From NCBI GenBank assembly GCA_977006965.1, contig OZ345361.1:1798001-1862000 (forward strand): a DNA stretch of 64,000 bases. The letters run 5' to 3'. Shown here one piece after another: positions 42,290 through 55,857 of the stretch. A model generated the notes under the pieces. The model saw only the letters and a list, made by a program, of their open reading frames with translations, was not told where the DNA came from and searched no databases. The stretch is from Phymatolithon calcareum (Eukaryota > Rhodophyta > Florideophyceae > Hapalidiales). Within the stretch, counting starts at the first letter, position 1; every line of letters begins with the position of its first letter. The translations under genes were made by a program, and so were the position numbers.

Positions 42290-43740
42290 TTTCATCTCTG
42301 TACAAATCTGATTTTCTCTTTAAAATTCCTCTACTTATTGATGGAATATTTAACAAGAAATCGTTTAAAAAACATAATTTTCAAATATTTTAATGGTCTA
42401 GACAGGGTCTCTTTCTACAAATATATGTTTTATAACGAATACCTCTCGTTATTTTGGATTACACTCCACAAATCAAATGACTCTTCAAGCACCTACCTGT
42501 TTTGGGCGTATTTCTTGTACGTTCTCTGTATAAATGCATATTTTCTCACTGCCGTGTCTACATTCTCTGTATTCCACTGTACAAATTTTATTTCTGATTA
42601 AAATATCTTTTGAATCGTCTGATAAAGGACTAATTTTTCATATTATTCGAAATATTTATTTCGATTTGCAGAAGACCTTATTCTATAAATGTCTGTTTAT
42701 AACGAATATATCCTTGCGTTTTCGATTACGCTCCAGAAAACAAAATTTGACTTCAAACATATACCCTTTCTAAGTCGACTTTCTAGTGAGTTATAAGTAC
42801 GAGTGTATACTTTCGACCAACGGCATCCATGTTTTCTGGATTCCTCTGCACAAATTAGATTTTTCGCTTTAAAATTGCTTATGGTTATTTTCGCGATATG
42901 TATCAAGAAATCGTCTAATAGAAGCATAATTCCCACAATATTCAAAGTTTTCAGTTACTCATCTCTGGACCACTTTCTGTAAATGCATGTTTGTGTAAGA
43001 GATGTCTCCTTGTCGTCTAATCCAATTGGACTCCTGCGCAATAATCTCATTCGAAACCCCCATCTTGACGATCTACATCATTCCCATATGCAGATTGGTC
43101 AAGATACCCAGTAAGCATAAACTCGTTACAAGGTACCCCTATTCGAAGACAATACCTAGTACTCAAAGGTTGCGTCATATTCACATCTTATTGTTCTATA
43201 GCTTTTCGCAATATATTCGGGGCAGTATCCTAAGTATTATGCGCACAAGCATCATAGCCTATAGTTTGTATCTCGTCTTCACATTTGCTGTTACTGTTAA
43301 TCTACACAATAGCTAACAGGGTACCCTAGGTGTATAATCCCTTGCCAAGTCCTTTCCAGAGGCCCTATCCAGTTCCGATAAAATTTCGTAAATTCCTTTG
43401 CCGAATCTATATCCCGAAATAACTTGGAATCTACGGGACATTGAACGGAACAGTATAGCGCATTGCATTCTACTCAAGGGCTAAATTCTCAGGTGCCCTA
43501 AAGCGTGCATACGCCGTCCGCAAATTGTGCAGTTACCATATTCGTCTCTATCATTCACTCATGTTCCATCAGCGTGCGCGACAATTCCTCTCCATAAATC
43601 CCATTTACAATTGAAATACCTGTACCTTTTGATGTTTGTTTTATGTTAGCTTTTTTCATAAGTCCATATTTTCTCACTACGACATCCGTCATCTCTGGAT
43701 TCCTCTGTACCAATCTGATTTTTCGATTTAAAATTTCTTC
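42290..43740 (-). repeat. Dimeric repeat array, inverted orientation (right array)
   Basis: Half-units with the core GGATTCCTCT (reverse complement of the left array) or degenerate forms occur near 42300, 42470, 42560, 42725, 42840 and 43695, for example TTCTGGATTCCTCTGCACAAAT and TCTCTGGATTCCTCTGTACC. Spacings again alternate between roughly 90-120 and 165. The orientation is opposite to 27620-31154. Units are more diverged than in the left array. Confidence 0.65.
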
Positions 43741-43995
43741 TGATTATTGGATGAATATTAGACCAGAAATTAGCAACATTCCGTTGCAAAATCCAGATGT
43801 CGTTGCCGTATTGCCGTTTTACATATTCCACACAACGTCAATCTTCACTAAAACGTTAAATTCTACTAAAGACGGACGACGAGACATTAACCTGATTCCT
43901 ATCGGCTCGAATTTGGCGCAAATTAATCTTTCTAAATTAGAATGAGCTTAATGGTGGACCGGGCCGTTTCATACGTTAACGTTGGCGGCGACTCA

Positions 43996-44095
43996 NNNNN
44001 NNNNNNNNNNNNNNNNNNNNNNNNNNNNNNNNNNNNNNNNNNNNNNNNNNNNNNNNNNNNNNNNNNNNNNNNNNNNNNNNNNNNNNNNNNNNNNN
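43996..44095. other. Assembly gap of exactly 100 N
   Basis: A run of 100 N. This is the conventional placeholder for a gap of unknown size between scaffolded contigs. Confidence 0.99.
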
Positions 44096-47000
44096 GAACT
44101 ATTTTGAGATATCTCAGAGATACTGAGCCAATTTATAGAGTGTCTGCTACGATTTGCTTGGACAGCAATCGGAAATGATGCATTTGTATCTTGTCGAGTC
44201 CTAAATTGCTGTTGTACTTCAGAAGTCGGGCACAATGGATCTAAAAATCTGGTGTTTAAAACTTTAAAATCTTGAACTGTTTGATCACCTGTTCGCAGCC
44301 GTTTTAGAATATTTCCATAAGATGGATCAGATCGGTGCCTCATATTCTCCTTAAGCTTAACAACAGTCTTGAACGATTGCCAAATGTGGTACCCTGTGAT
44401 ATTATTCACGTTTACGTTTAACATTCTAGAGTTGCTTCCACAGACAGCTGATTCTGTTCCAGCCTTCGTTGCGCTATCCAATAGGAAAGAGCCTGTCTCT
44501 ACAAATGCAGGAGGTGAGAATATAAACTTTTCGAAGCAAGGAGGAAGCTGTGCGAAATCACCTGCAGTTACTATATGAATTCTGGCATCGCTGCTTTTCT
44601 CAGTTCCCAAGAATGCTTTGATTTTCTTCATTGCCTTCGCAAATAGAGTCTGTCCTGTCATACTAATCTCGTCCCAGATAACCATGTAGACTCTTGACCA
44701 TTCCTCTAATTGTTTCATTGTTGGTTTCCTATTTTGAAATATTTTTAGCTTAGAATGGACTGTCTCCCCATTAACTAATACCGCAGCAATACCAGTTGGA
44801 GCAACTGTGACAACAGCGTCAGGATATCCCCACCCAACTGCAAGAAATCGAATTGCTTCAACTATCCTAGACTTTCCCGTCCCTCCTTCTCCAGATAAAT
44901 GCATTCTAAGAGGTTTACCAGGCGGATATCGCAGCAGTGATCGTTTGAATGAATCTAATAGATAAGAACCAGCTATGCGAAAAGAAATAGTCTGTCTTTC
45001 ATTGAGCGTGAATCTATTTGACACTTGATCAAGGGATGGGTTAATAATTTCTGCTTGTTTTTTTGAACAGCTGTCATTGGTATTCCGATTTTCAGACTCA
45101 AGTTTTGATTTAATCGCATTTTCAAGCAATCTAACTATTGTTTCTTCCTTCGCATTTTTTGCAGATACATTCTGTTCTATTTTTTCTGAATTTATTTCTT
45201 TATCGTATTGGGATATTAGTCTCTCATATGACGCTTCGACATCTTTAGATAAAACACGAGTCTTAGAGATGCAATTGAGTTCCTTTTCTCTAAAGGGCCA
45301 GTACGATATGCCTTTTTCATTCTTTTCCGTATTAATATCTGTGAGGATATGGCGCATGACAACTGTTCTCATTCCGCTGAGAGAGCAAACGTCTTTTTCT
45401 CTCTGACCATTGGTTATTCTTTCGTTGATATTTATTTCATCAATTACGCCTCCTAAAATACGCTCAACTGTTCCAGGATGCAATTGAGAAGTAAATTGTT
45501 GTACATCAAATGGAGTACACTCTTCTAGATCATCACCACTAATTTCGTCCAGGGCACCAATGTCATCATCTTCCACTACAGACTCGTCAGAGTCAAATTC
45601 GACTCGGTTTTCGTGTTGTATTTCCCAATTTTCACGTTGCTCTGTCCTCATCTCCTGCGCTCTTCGTTTCCCAATATAGTACTGCTGCATGTTTGAGAGT
45701 ATGTGCTCAGCTAGAGAATTCTTGTACTCTAAGCTATTTTTGAAATGGTGAAATGCTTCCTGGAATGATTTGAACCGTTGTATTATATTTTCTTTGCTTC
45801 TGTGTGGTTTAAAAAGAAGTAAAGCGATTTTTGCATACTTTTCCATGTCTTCATCACTGATTTCGTACAAATCAGGTATTCGAGGACCAATAATATCCGA
45901 GATTACTTTCACTTTACGTCGCTTAACCACTTTTGTAGCATAAAACGGATGGTTTGGGTGAAGACGCATGCAGTTTGGATTTGAATTAATGTCTTTGGGA
46001 ATATCCTTGGATATAAGAAAGCGTTCTGTATAATCGTAAAGACATGTTTTCTCTAACTCTAATGGTCGTAAAGTGTAATTCGATGTCACATTGAATGCAA
46101 TATAAGAATTTCGGTAAGGAATAATTCCAATATCGCTTTCAAGTTCATCCAAGTCGTACAAATGCCTACCCAAGTGCAAATTTTGAAATTCATGAGAGCT
46201 AACAAATGTAGTACCATGTAATAAGTAGTGCACAGCAGTTACAGCACCAACTTCAACGAGATCCGATCGAGCATATGCCATCGAAGCGATGCGTCCGTAT
46301 ATGGTTCGGGCAATAGAAATATCTTTTTTTAAAGCAGTTTCCTTTCCCAATCGCTTCGTGTAGGAAGCGAGAGTGATGGCAGCGATATTATCTATTGAGA
46401 TTTGATCTTTTACAACGTACTTGATAGTATAATAAATTTCGTGAGCACAGCACAGAAGGAATCGAACATCATGATTTGATCGTATGACACGGAGCAAAAC
46501 AGAATTGAAAGAGTTAATATATTCACTTCCTACGACTCTCTTTCCAGTAACGCTACCAAATTCGTCAATTTCAGTCAGATGATTTACTAATCTAGGAAAA
46601 TTATACCTACAAAACCCTTCTCCACAGTTCGAGCTTCTTTTGAAGCAGCTTGCCACGTGCTTCCACCTATGGTTCTGGTTCAGAAGTAAAAGCTCTATCA
46701 TGAAGATTGTGTGCACGAGCGAGTCTTCAGGAGACGAATTTTTACCTGGAGTCGAGGGTATTCTTGGGACAGCTGCTTTAATTGCAATTTTGTTATCTTG
46801 TTCACTGTCATATTGTCTCCTCATGTTATCAGTGGGAAGCGAAAAAGTATCAGAACAATTATTTCCCGGATGACGTGAGACCGCTTTCTCGAATAACTGC
46901 ATTTTCATTCGTCTCAAGTTATGACGAATAACTACGTCTCCTCCGAAACGTTTTTGACATGTTTTACATTTTGCGGTCTCTGGAGGTGTGTCATATTTCA

Positions 47001-49326
47001 GATTTCGAGAATATGCTATCTTAGAAATCTTAGACGGCTCGATAGTTCCTTTCGAGCAACATTTCGGACATTCAAGTTCGCTTTCAGTATTAATCGCACT
47101 TGATTCAATTACAGAGTCTATATATGAATGAATTCTATCTTGAAAATCTTTATCTGTCTTCAGCAGTAACATGATCTTATCAGAATCATTCGGAAATCCT
47201 GCTAAGAACACAATGAGATGAACATGTAACGTTCCTTTGCCTTGATTTTCTATACCTCCCATAAAGGCTGTCGGTACACCAAAAAGACCACCTTGTTTTC
47301 GTGGAAGTTTCGTTTTCATATCAAATCCAATCATAGGTCCAAGAAGCATTTCTAAAATATTTGTGAAGAACAAATCACACGAGACTGGGTCTCTTCCTGC
47401 TATTTCTATCCGAGAAGCATTAGAAGGAATGTCGTTCTCAGTTATGCTTATTAGATTATCTCTGTTTATATCACCTGCAAAGAATGCTACTGTCGCATTT
47501 CCATTTTCATTAGGAGTAACAGTAATGAACATTGCAGCACTGTGATATTTAGCGGCCATACTCCATGCTTTACGCTGGTAAATTTTTCGTTCTTCGTTCG
47601 TCGCAAATGTTTTCCCCAGTACAGCATTTACACGTCTGAGCAATCGTTTCCCCCCGGGATTCAGAGTCTTTTCAGTGAAATTGTGCCCATTTTTTAGGGT
47701 CTCTCTCTTTCTAGTTTCTTGTTGTAGATGCTCTGCAAGATCAGAAGCACTCACTTCATTTAGCATCTCGATTTCTTTCGGATTAAGTCTGCACGTTAGT
47801 GAAATGTGAGACATGGCGCGCTTTCTGGACACAACGTCGAATGCAATTAGTGGAAAAGTTTCGTCCTGCGAAAACTGTCTACTAGATAGTTTCAAGTAAT
47901 GTTTAACACACTCTTCAAGACTAACGCCGACCTTTCTCGATACGTCCGGATGTCCGAGTCCGAAAGGAAATAAATGAGGAAAAAGTCGACCAAAGAAATT
48001 TGGAGAGTTGGCAGGTAGGAACTTTCCAGCTTGCTGCACATCTATAACTTGAGCAGTGGCCATTTTAAGCGTTGTGATAGGCTCTGTAGCTTCTTCACAT
48101 GTGAAAAGGGATGCATCTTGTCGTATGATAGTTTCTTCATCTGCATTCTGAGCAATGTCAAGAACTGTTGGTCTGCGGATATTGCTCTGATTTTCGGATA
48201 TGTCTTCTGCGGACCTTCGATCGTCTATATAGCACACAGTGTTTATGTTATCAAGCTCGGATTGTCTACTTGAACATATGTTCTTTAGTCGGCATATTTC
48301 GGATCCATTTTTTTCCAGACACTTGTACAGGGCATTGTTTTCCACATAGAAGTCAAGCAGGTTATTTATCTTTCCCTTTCGGGCGATATATCTCCTCATG
48401 GTAGCTCTCTTTTGTGCATCTGTCATTGGGTTAGTAAAAATGAGCAATAATTTATCTTCCTCCTTAATTAGCTCATTGATGCCTTCTTTTATGACATCTG
48501 GCTGAGAGGAAAATACAATAAAGTGACTTTTAATAAACTTATGCTTTCCTCCACGTGCTATAACAGTATGACCTTTTATGTTCGTGAGAGATGTAAGTCT
48601 TTTCTCAGTCACTGTTGCGTCATTGATTGATTTTGGAAGCAAGCCGATAGTGAACCCATTTGCGATCGAGAATTTCGGTGGATTTATATTTTCGTATTTA
48701 GAACCGCGCTGTAAAGAGTTGAAGCATGTATTGCAAACTCTAATTCTGAAAATGTTTTCCATAGTTTTATCTTCTTCAACGCCCTGTTTCGAAAGGAGTG
48801 CATTTTCAAGCTCAGAAATATATACCGAAATATCGTAAAAGCGTTTCAACCGTTTCGGAAGATCGGCAGATGGAGATAGGCGACTCAAACATCTAGTATA
48901 AAAGTCTTCGCTAGGTTCGCGAAGAGGACAGAGATCCTCTCTTGACCATGAATCACATACCGCACATACTTTTTGTTCCATAAAAGGACCTGTAAGCATT
49001 TCTCGGCATTCTTCATGAATTGCTCGTTTTGTCTCTTCTGAAATTGCTGAAAACGATTCATTTTTATTCATTTTTGCTAATTCTTCCTCTGGCAGAAGTT
49101 CAACGCCTACAGAATCTCTAGGAAAGTTCACGTTTCTCGATACAACAGCTGGAAGGATTGGAACAGATTTCCTCTTTCTCATCATTGGAAATGCGGTATT
49201 CTCGAGTTTGGAAGCTATTGTTTTTGGGAAGTTACTTTTATAATTTGGAAGGATCGGAATACATTTTTTAAATTTTTTCGGTCGTTGTGAAGAGTTTTTG
49301 GAATCGTACTCTCTCTTTTTCTTCAT
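44096..49326 (-). CDS. Helitron Rep-helicase, second copy, cut by the gap (about 1743 aa)
   Basis: Same protein as the gene at 32609-39529 from its ATG to the codons for SEISQNS, where the N run begins. It contains the zinc-binding, HUH Rep and helicase Walker A/B segments but lacks the last helicase motifs and the OTU domain. Most likely not a separate gene but the overlapping end of the next contig. Confidence 0.8.
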
Positions 49327-49778
49327 ACTGTTAAAATTCGGAAAAAGGTTAACTCTAGTACATTAATATATCAAACCTGATATCTCATGCCCAGGAAGTT
49401 ATGAAACCAACAAAAGAAGTACAAAATTATTTTTAATTGATTTTCCTTTTCAGACTTTTTCCAAGATTTTATTTTTAAACGTTTTTCAAATTTAATATTT
49501 TTCTCGAGTTTTCTTGGTTTTTGAAATTCTGCACAGAGGTAAAGGTTTTTTAGATATTACGAAGTGCTGTGAATTGTTTTCAATACGTATGAATAATTAT
49601 TGAATATCTTTGATTTGTATTGAATTTTTGTGAATGTTTATGAATGGTTTTGAAATGTTTTCACCTTCTTCGAACGTTTTTGACTCTTTCCAATCTTTTT
49701 TGAACTTTTTTGATCTTTTCTGACCTTTTTTGATTTTCAATCCTTCCCAATGTTTCGAATTTCTGATATTTCGAGGGG

Positions 49779-50469
49779 CTAATTGTGCCGGATCGCGAGG
49801 GAGTGCGCTGCGATTGTTGTCTCAGCGTCTAATGAAGGCGTTTGCGTAAGGATGGACGGCGGAACGAAGGCGGAGAGCCCAGCGGCACGGGGTACCGGCT
49901 TGTTCTTCGTCGTTGACGGAGTTGTGCGAGTAGCGGTGTGGATTGCAGGTGGTAACGGGACGTTGCTCGTCGTGCTTTCAGGGGAAATCGGCTGTGTGCG
50001 GAATGATGAACGGGGGTGGGGAGCATGCATAGAAGGGTGGATGTGAGTTTGGTGGAAGCACTCGTTGTTCAAATAACATCTGAGAAACTTATCATATTGT
50101 AACACTCTGTCCTTTTTGGTTACCTTTCTGATTATCATTCTTGGAGAAGATCTCCTGGGATATGTTGACCTCATTTTAAAACCCTTTTTCGTTAGGCTCT
50201 GAAAATGATATTCCACACTTGAGGATTGACATCTTTTTTAGCGCGTGACTTAATGTGCGGTCTTCTGGTTCGTTCTTTTCGGAAACGTTGGAAGAGGCAG
50301 TCTGTACAACGGAGTTTGCGTTTCGCTTCTTTAAGAAGGATGCACGGCACGAGATCGTTCTGTAAAATACTGGACGAGCGACTGCATCCACTGCCAAGGT
50401 ACAATTTCGGCAGAGGATGTTTTTTTCTTGCGTTACATTCGTCGTGAACTGGATTCCGACGTGTTTCAT
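49779..50469 (-). CDS. Second copy of the overlapping frames upstream of the helicase
   Basis: Same as 39982-40672 at the constant offset of 9,797. Listed only because it is present in the assembly. Confidence 0.25.
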
Positions 50470-52086
50470 AGGAGGGCCAGGAAAGATGTCTTGAAGGCAG
50501 ACAATAATTACTGCTTTCTAGAGAAGGAACCTTTAAAAATGAATAATTTTAGACCTATAAAGATCCCCTCGAAACGTCTCTGCTGCAATGATGAAAAGAA
50601 TGTAATTGCAAAGGTTGCTGATCAGAAAGTTATACCAGGGGAATGAAAGAGCCGTGGTTGCACAGTGACATCTAACTTTTGAGTTGCAGATCGTGTTCTG
50701 ATATCATAACCTGAACGAGACAGAGAGGATATTTAGAGACTTGAAATAGAGATGTAAGTGACCCTTACAACTTGTTTATTGAATGTCTGAAACTGTATTA
50801 TAGGGCTTTTGAATTTTGTATACCTCAAAGGACACACAGCTTGCACATAGACGAATGGGTATCATAAAGCGGCTCGTGCTCCATGGTTCAGTGTCATATT
50901 TTCACCTGTGCAGTTAATGCATTACCTTGCTCCAGCATGGTTTCGAACCTATCTCAATACGGACAATTGACCTTGGAGAGAACGTGATAATGAACCCAGG
51001 AGAAACGTGCGATTAAAACTTGTCTGAGCCTGAAGATTGAAGGTGGTGCATGTGCGACGTTGAGCGGAAGTGGTATGGTGGGGCGTAGTGTAGATCTGTC
51101 GCTGGATTCCCGCCGCACCGACTTGCACGGCGAAGAAGCGATCAGGAAGGGTAGGAAATCTTGGAATTCGCGTGGCCGAAGGGTATCACAAGAATGATGA
51201 ATGCAAGGTCTAAGCAATCGAGCCGAAATGCAGAAACCTCCACCGTCCTTTACTAAGAGGAAGCGAAAACGTTTCTTATGTCTTACTAAAAAAGTGAAAA
51301 TACACAAATTCGCATGGGAAATGTTCCTTGTGTGGCCCAGCGAATCACCTAGAGAAGGAAACTAAGGTCGCGTGCCTCTTTTTTGGAGTTCCATGTGGAT
51401 CACAATAAACGGTTCGTGGTGTATAGCCGCGAAAAACGCAAGCAGCATTCAATTGTGCTGATACAGTATGCGCGAGTTCTTCTTGTACTCTGTAAACCGA
51501 GGATGTTCCTAATTCAAGGATCTAGTTAACGAGGATTGACTCTATTTCTTGCAAAGAAACGAGTCGAGCAGCTAGACCTGCCGCTACAATAAGATCTCCT
51601 AGTGTTCCTGTCATTTATACGGGCTCAACATGTGCTCACCAATGAAAAAGTGGCATGACACCCAGTTTGCTTTTCTCCCTCTCTTAGCATTTCTGTTTTC
51701 CAACTCTGTAGATAAATATTTTTAAGTGAAAGGAAGCAAAAGCAATGCGTTCTAGCTCAATAGTTTATTTGAGTCAAGAGCTGAAAACGTCTCTATTGGA
51801 AGGAAAACAATACGAAGAGCTCATGTACTATATCAAAATTCTTTTTCGAAGCACGTGCTGAAATTTGTCGCCTGTCTATGTTCGATTTCAACCATGAGCG
51901 AATGTACTCAATAAGGCTTGGCCACGGGCAACTGCTGTAACATATGCTTGATACAGGAAATTGTTCCGAAGAAAGGCTTCAGTTTCGAGTACAAAACGTG
52001 TGAATCCATGGGTTGGAGAGTATGTTCAAAAATGTGATACCATTTTATACGAAGAGGTCACCAACGGCAATCTCGAAATGATTTCT

Positions 52087-53537
52087 TTTCATCTCTGTAC
52101 AAATCTGATTTTCTCTTTAAAATTCCTCTACTTATTGATGGAATATTTAACAAGAAATCGTTTAAAAAACATAATTTTCAAATATTTTAATGGTCTAGAC
52201 AGGGTCTCTTTCTACAAATATATGTTTTATAACGAATACCTCTCGTTATTTTGGATTACACTCCACAAATCAAATGACTCTTCAAGCACCTACCTGTTTT
52301 GGGCGTATTTCTTGTACGTTCTCTGTATAAATGCATATTTTCTCACTGCCGTGTCTACATTCTCTGTATTCCACTGTACAAATTTTATTTCTGATTAAAA
52401 TATCTTTTGAATCGTCTGATAAAGGACTAATTTTTCATATTATTCGAAATATTTATTTCGATTTGCAGAAGACCTTATTCTATAAATGTCTGTTTATAAC
52501 GAATATATCCTTGCGTTTTCGATTACGCTCCAGAAAACAAAATTTGACTTCAAACATATACCCTTTCTAAGTCGACTTTCTAGTGAGTTATAAGTACGAG
52601 TGTATACTTTCGACCAACGGCATCCATGTTTTCTGGATTCCTCTGCACAAATTAGATTTTTCGCTTTAAAATTGCTTATGGTTATTTTCGCGATATGTAT
52701 CAAGAAATCGTCTAATAGAAGCATAATTCCCACAATATTCAAAGTTTTCAGTTACTCATCTCTGGACCACTTTCTGTAAATGCATGTTTGTGTAAGAGAT
52801 GTCTCCTTGTCGTCTAATCCAATTGGACTCCTGCGCAATAATCTCATTCGAAACCCCCATCTTGACGATCTACATCATTCCCATATGCAGATTGGTCAAG
52901 ATACCCAGTAAGCATAAACTCGTTACAAGGTACCCCTATTCGAAGACAATACCTAGTACTCAAAGGTTGCGTCATATTCACATCTTATTGTTCTATAGCT
53001 TTTCGCAATATATTCGGGGCAGTATCCTAAGTATTATGCGCACAAGCATCATAGCCTATAGTTTGTATCTCGTCTTCACATTTGCTGTTACTGTTAATCT
53101 ACACAATAGCTAACAGGGTACCCTAGGTGTATAATCCCTTGCCAAGTCCTTTCCAGAGGCCCTATCCAGTTCCGATAAAATTTCGTAAATTCCTTTGCCG
53201 AATCTATATCCCGAAATAACTTGGAATCTACGGGACATTGAACGGAACAGTATAGCGCATTGCATTCTACTCAAGGGCTAAATTCTCAGGTGCCCTAAAG
53301 CGTGCATACGCCGTCCGCAAATTGTGCAGTTACCATATTCGTCTCTATCATTCACTCATGTTCCATCAGCGTGCGCGACAATTCCTCTCCATAAATCCCA
53401 TTTACAATTGAAATACCTGTACCTTTTGATGTTTGTTTTATGTTAGCTTTTTTCATAAGTCCATATTTTCTCACTACGACATCCGTCATCTCTGGATTCC
53501 TCTGTACCAATCTGATTTTTCGATTTAAAATTTCTTC
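52087..53537 (-). repeat. Second copy of the right dimeric array
   Basis: Same as 42290-43740 at the 9,797 offset, for example GTTTTCTGGATTCCTCTGC near 52630. Confidence 0.65.
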
Positions 53538-53792
53538 TGATTATTGGATGAATATTAGACCAGAAATTAGCAACATTCCGTTGCAAAATCCAGATGTCGT
53601 TGCCGTATTGCCGTTTTACATATTCCACACAACGTCAATCTTCACTAAAACGTTAAATTCTACTAAAGACGGACGACGAGACATTAACCTGATTCCTATC
53701 GGCTCGAATTTGGCGCAAATTAATCTTTCTAAATTAGAATGAGCTTAATGGTGGACCGGGCCGTTTCATACGTTAACGTTGGCGGCGACTCA

Positions 53793-55442
53793 CCATGTAC
53801 TACACAGAGTATCGCAGTTACCATCGTTACAAAAATTTAAGAGTTCAATTTTTATGTCAGTTGAAGGCACTATCTGAAAACGAACACAACAGTAGGCTTT
53901 GATTTCGAAGTGCAACAAATTGAAGACAGAATACAAATTTACTTCAGCTGAGCAATATTATATCATCGACTAGCAGAGATAGCAGATACTCAAATTTTAA
54001 AAACAATATTTATCTTACCTAACAAAAATGGTCTGCGACTAAAAAGCGGAACGATTCAATTTCGAAACTTGCCAAAAATGAGTCTTCGACATTCTTGTTC
54101 CAGTGAGTCTCGCCGTGACGACCGTCGCCACCCAATCTATACCCACGCTACATACAAATAATCGCTCCATTGTGGCAGTAACACAAGACATCCTCGACTA
54201 AAGCTCCCGCTTTTCGCACCGGGCCCCGCCCGAATCATCCATCCAAAACTCTTTTACCTCTATCGATCAGTACCTCAACCGCTCACTTAGCACCTCCATT
54301 TCACTGCACCGCCATATCTTCATAAACTCAAATGAATTGCTCAACCATCTTCTGTTCAACCATCTACGAGCTTACTCGAACTGAAACTCAAGTCCTTGCA
54401 ACTCACGTGGACGTCACGTCCACATCCCAAAACTGAATCAAGACTTCGAGGTCGTTAGTCTTCCCACTGGAAACAATCCGACTCCAGATAGGTCCTGTGT
54501 CGCCCCGAAATTGTTTACTATAGTCTTTACACTCGTCGTTAAATCTGCAGCAGGTTCTGAGATTCTGTTCGGGACACAATTTCCTCCAAAGTACAACTTT
54601 TCGGACATGGTGGTGTAGATGGTCTTGTGCCTGCTGAGTGCCGGCTTGACCTGTGCAAGAACCCACCAGAGGTTGAAACGTCAACACTTGACGACACACT
54701 GAAAAGTTGGTGCGGCATTTGTCGTGTCCTCCTCAACAACAAGCAGACATACTGGGTTTGTAGGAGAGCGCTCAATAGCGCGAGGTGTATTGCAATCACG
54801 TAAGGGTGCTTGTCGAGGCGTGAGTGTAGAAGCATGGGACTAGAGGTCGTACCAGCGACGATATGATAGACAGCGACGTCGATTGACTGTGCAGTTAGGG
54901 AAAGCGCATTTTGAAAGCAAGTCGCACAAACACATAGACCAATATAACGGCAGAATATGAGGTGTAGCACATTACGAAACATGTGCTTGACCTTCCTTAG
55001 CATACTATACTGAAAACACAAACGATTCTCAAAGACTCACACGCCAAAGAATGTCCTGCACGACGGCTCGTGCATATTTTGAAAGCTTCCAGTTGCATGC
55101 TCAGCAGTAGGAATAACGATCCTGCACGGATCATCACTCTTTCCAGGATGCAAACACTCAGTCCCGATGATGCACATGATTTCGTGAACTCTGACAGACA
55201 TTTTGGATCTGTGGGGCATCATGGATTGAGAAAATGTTATGATGAACCTAGTGAAGGTGCACAAGAATGGTGCACTCTTCGCTCTGAACCCACGGTATCT
55301 GCGCTCGATTACAAGACTTACGAATTTGAAGAATCTCACTGCTGGAGTTCGTCCAACTCATTATCAACAAGTTCAATATAGTTTGTTGGGAAATATTTTC
55401 GTTGAAACAATTAGGAACTAAATTGGAAAGGAGTGGAAGATT
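53793..55442. other. 5'-side region of the Helitron, shared with copy A
   Basis: 54040-54460 is related to 24092-24450 in copy A (GGAACGATTCAATTTCGAAAC against GGAACGATCTAATTTTGAAAC; both continue with CCCACGCTACAT, AATCGCTCCATT and CATCC/GATCCAAAACTC). Open frames at 54539-55021 (minus) and 55070-55421 (plus) lie between the shared blocks and have no recognised motif; one reads MNLVKVHKNGALFALNPRYL. Confidence 0.5.
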
Positions 55443-55494
55443 TGGTCGGAACACTTAAAATGCTGTATATACCGTTTTCAGAGCGTTCCTACCA
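55443..55494. repeat. Imperfect terminal hairpin of Helitron copy B
   Basis: TGGTCGGAAC at 55443 pairs with GTTCCTACCA near 55485-55494, with one mismatch. It is the counterpart of the perfect stem at 24898-24950, and the intervening TTAAAATGCTGTATATAC is also shared. Confidence 0.6.
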
Positions 55495-55857
55495 CTAACA
55501 CCACCCAAATCTGAAAGTTAATAACAGAAAATTAGAACCTCTAGAACCTTTTCAGCAAAATGGGTTCATGTATATTAACACGGCACTAAATATTGACGTT
55601 TTGACCATTAAAATTTATGCGATAATTAAAAATTGGAACTTTTCTTACCAAAGCTTCTGTGAAAGCGACGCATTTCCTACCGTAATCGCAGCTCAGTTCT
55701 CCATGAGCACCCGCCGTCACAGCACCGTACCAGCATGAGCAGCAATCTGCCTATCCATAGTGCTCGCAGTAGTCTGCTAAATGCGCTCCAGCTTTACCAA
55801 ATTGTCCTATTGAAAGAGGAGAATGGTTCCGGTAAATCGACTCAAGTCGCCCAATTT

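Larger units (their letters stand above)
34299..43995. repeat. 9,697-bp duplicated block, first copy
   Basis: Matches 44096-53792 at a constant offset of 9,797. I noticed one difference: A at 35795 against G at 45592, a synonymous Asp codon in the helicase. The block ends exactly at the N gap. Confidence 0.9.
44096..53792. repeat. 9,697-bp duplicated block, second copy
   Basis: Begins immediately after the N gap in the middle of the helicase gene and repeats 34299-43995. After 53792 it continues into sequence not present beside the first copy (CCATGTACTACACAG...). Confidence 0.9.
31391..55563 (-). mobile_element. Helitron-type (Helentron-like) element, copy B, as assembled
   Basis: Borders come from comparison with copy A: similarity begins at ATTAAAATTTGTAGATT (31391) and ends near 55563. 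The element carries a Rep-helicase-OTU gene on the minus strand. Its assembled length of about 24 kb includes a duplicated 9.7 kb and a 100-N gap; without them it would be about 14.4 kb. The exact termini and target site were not resolved. The OTU domain is a feature of some Helitron and Helentron groups. The 41.0-43.9 kb part also holds repeat-array sequence that may be a later insertion. Confidence 0.65.

Noticed and set aside
43942-44178. Frames running through the N gap
   Set aside because: Unknown bases cannot support a coding call.
34299-53792. Two separate full Helitron copies in tandem
   Set aside because: The near-perfect match, the 100-N gap at the joint and the dovetail order of the ends favour one locus assembled twice.
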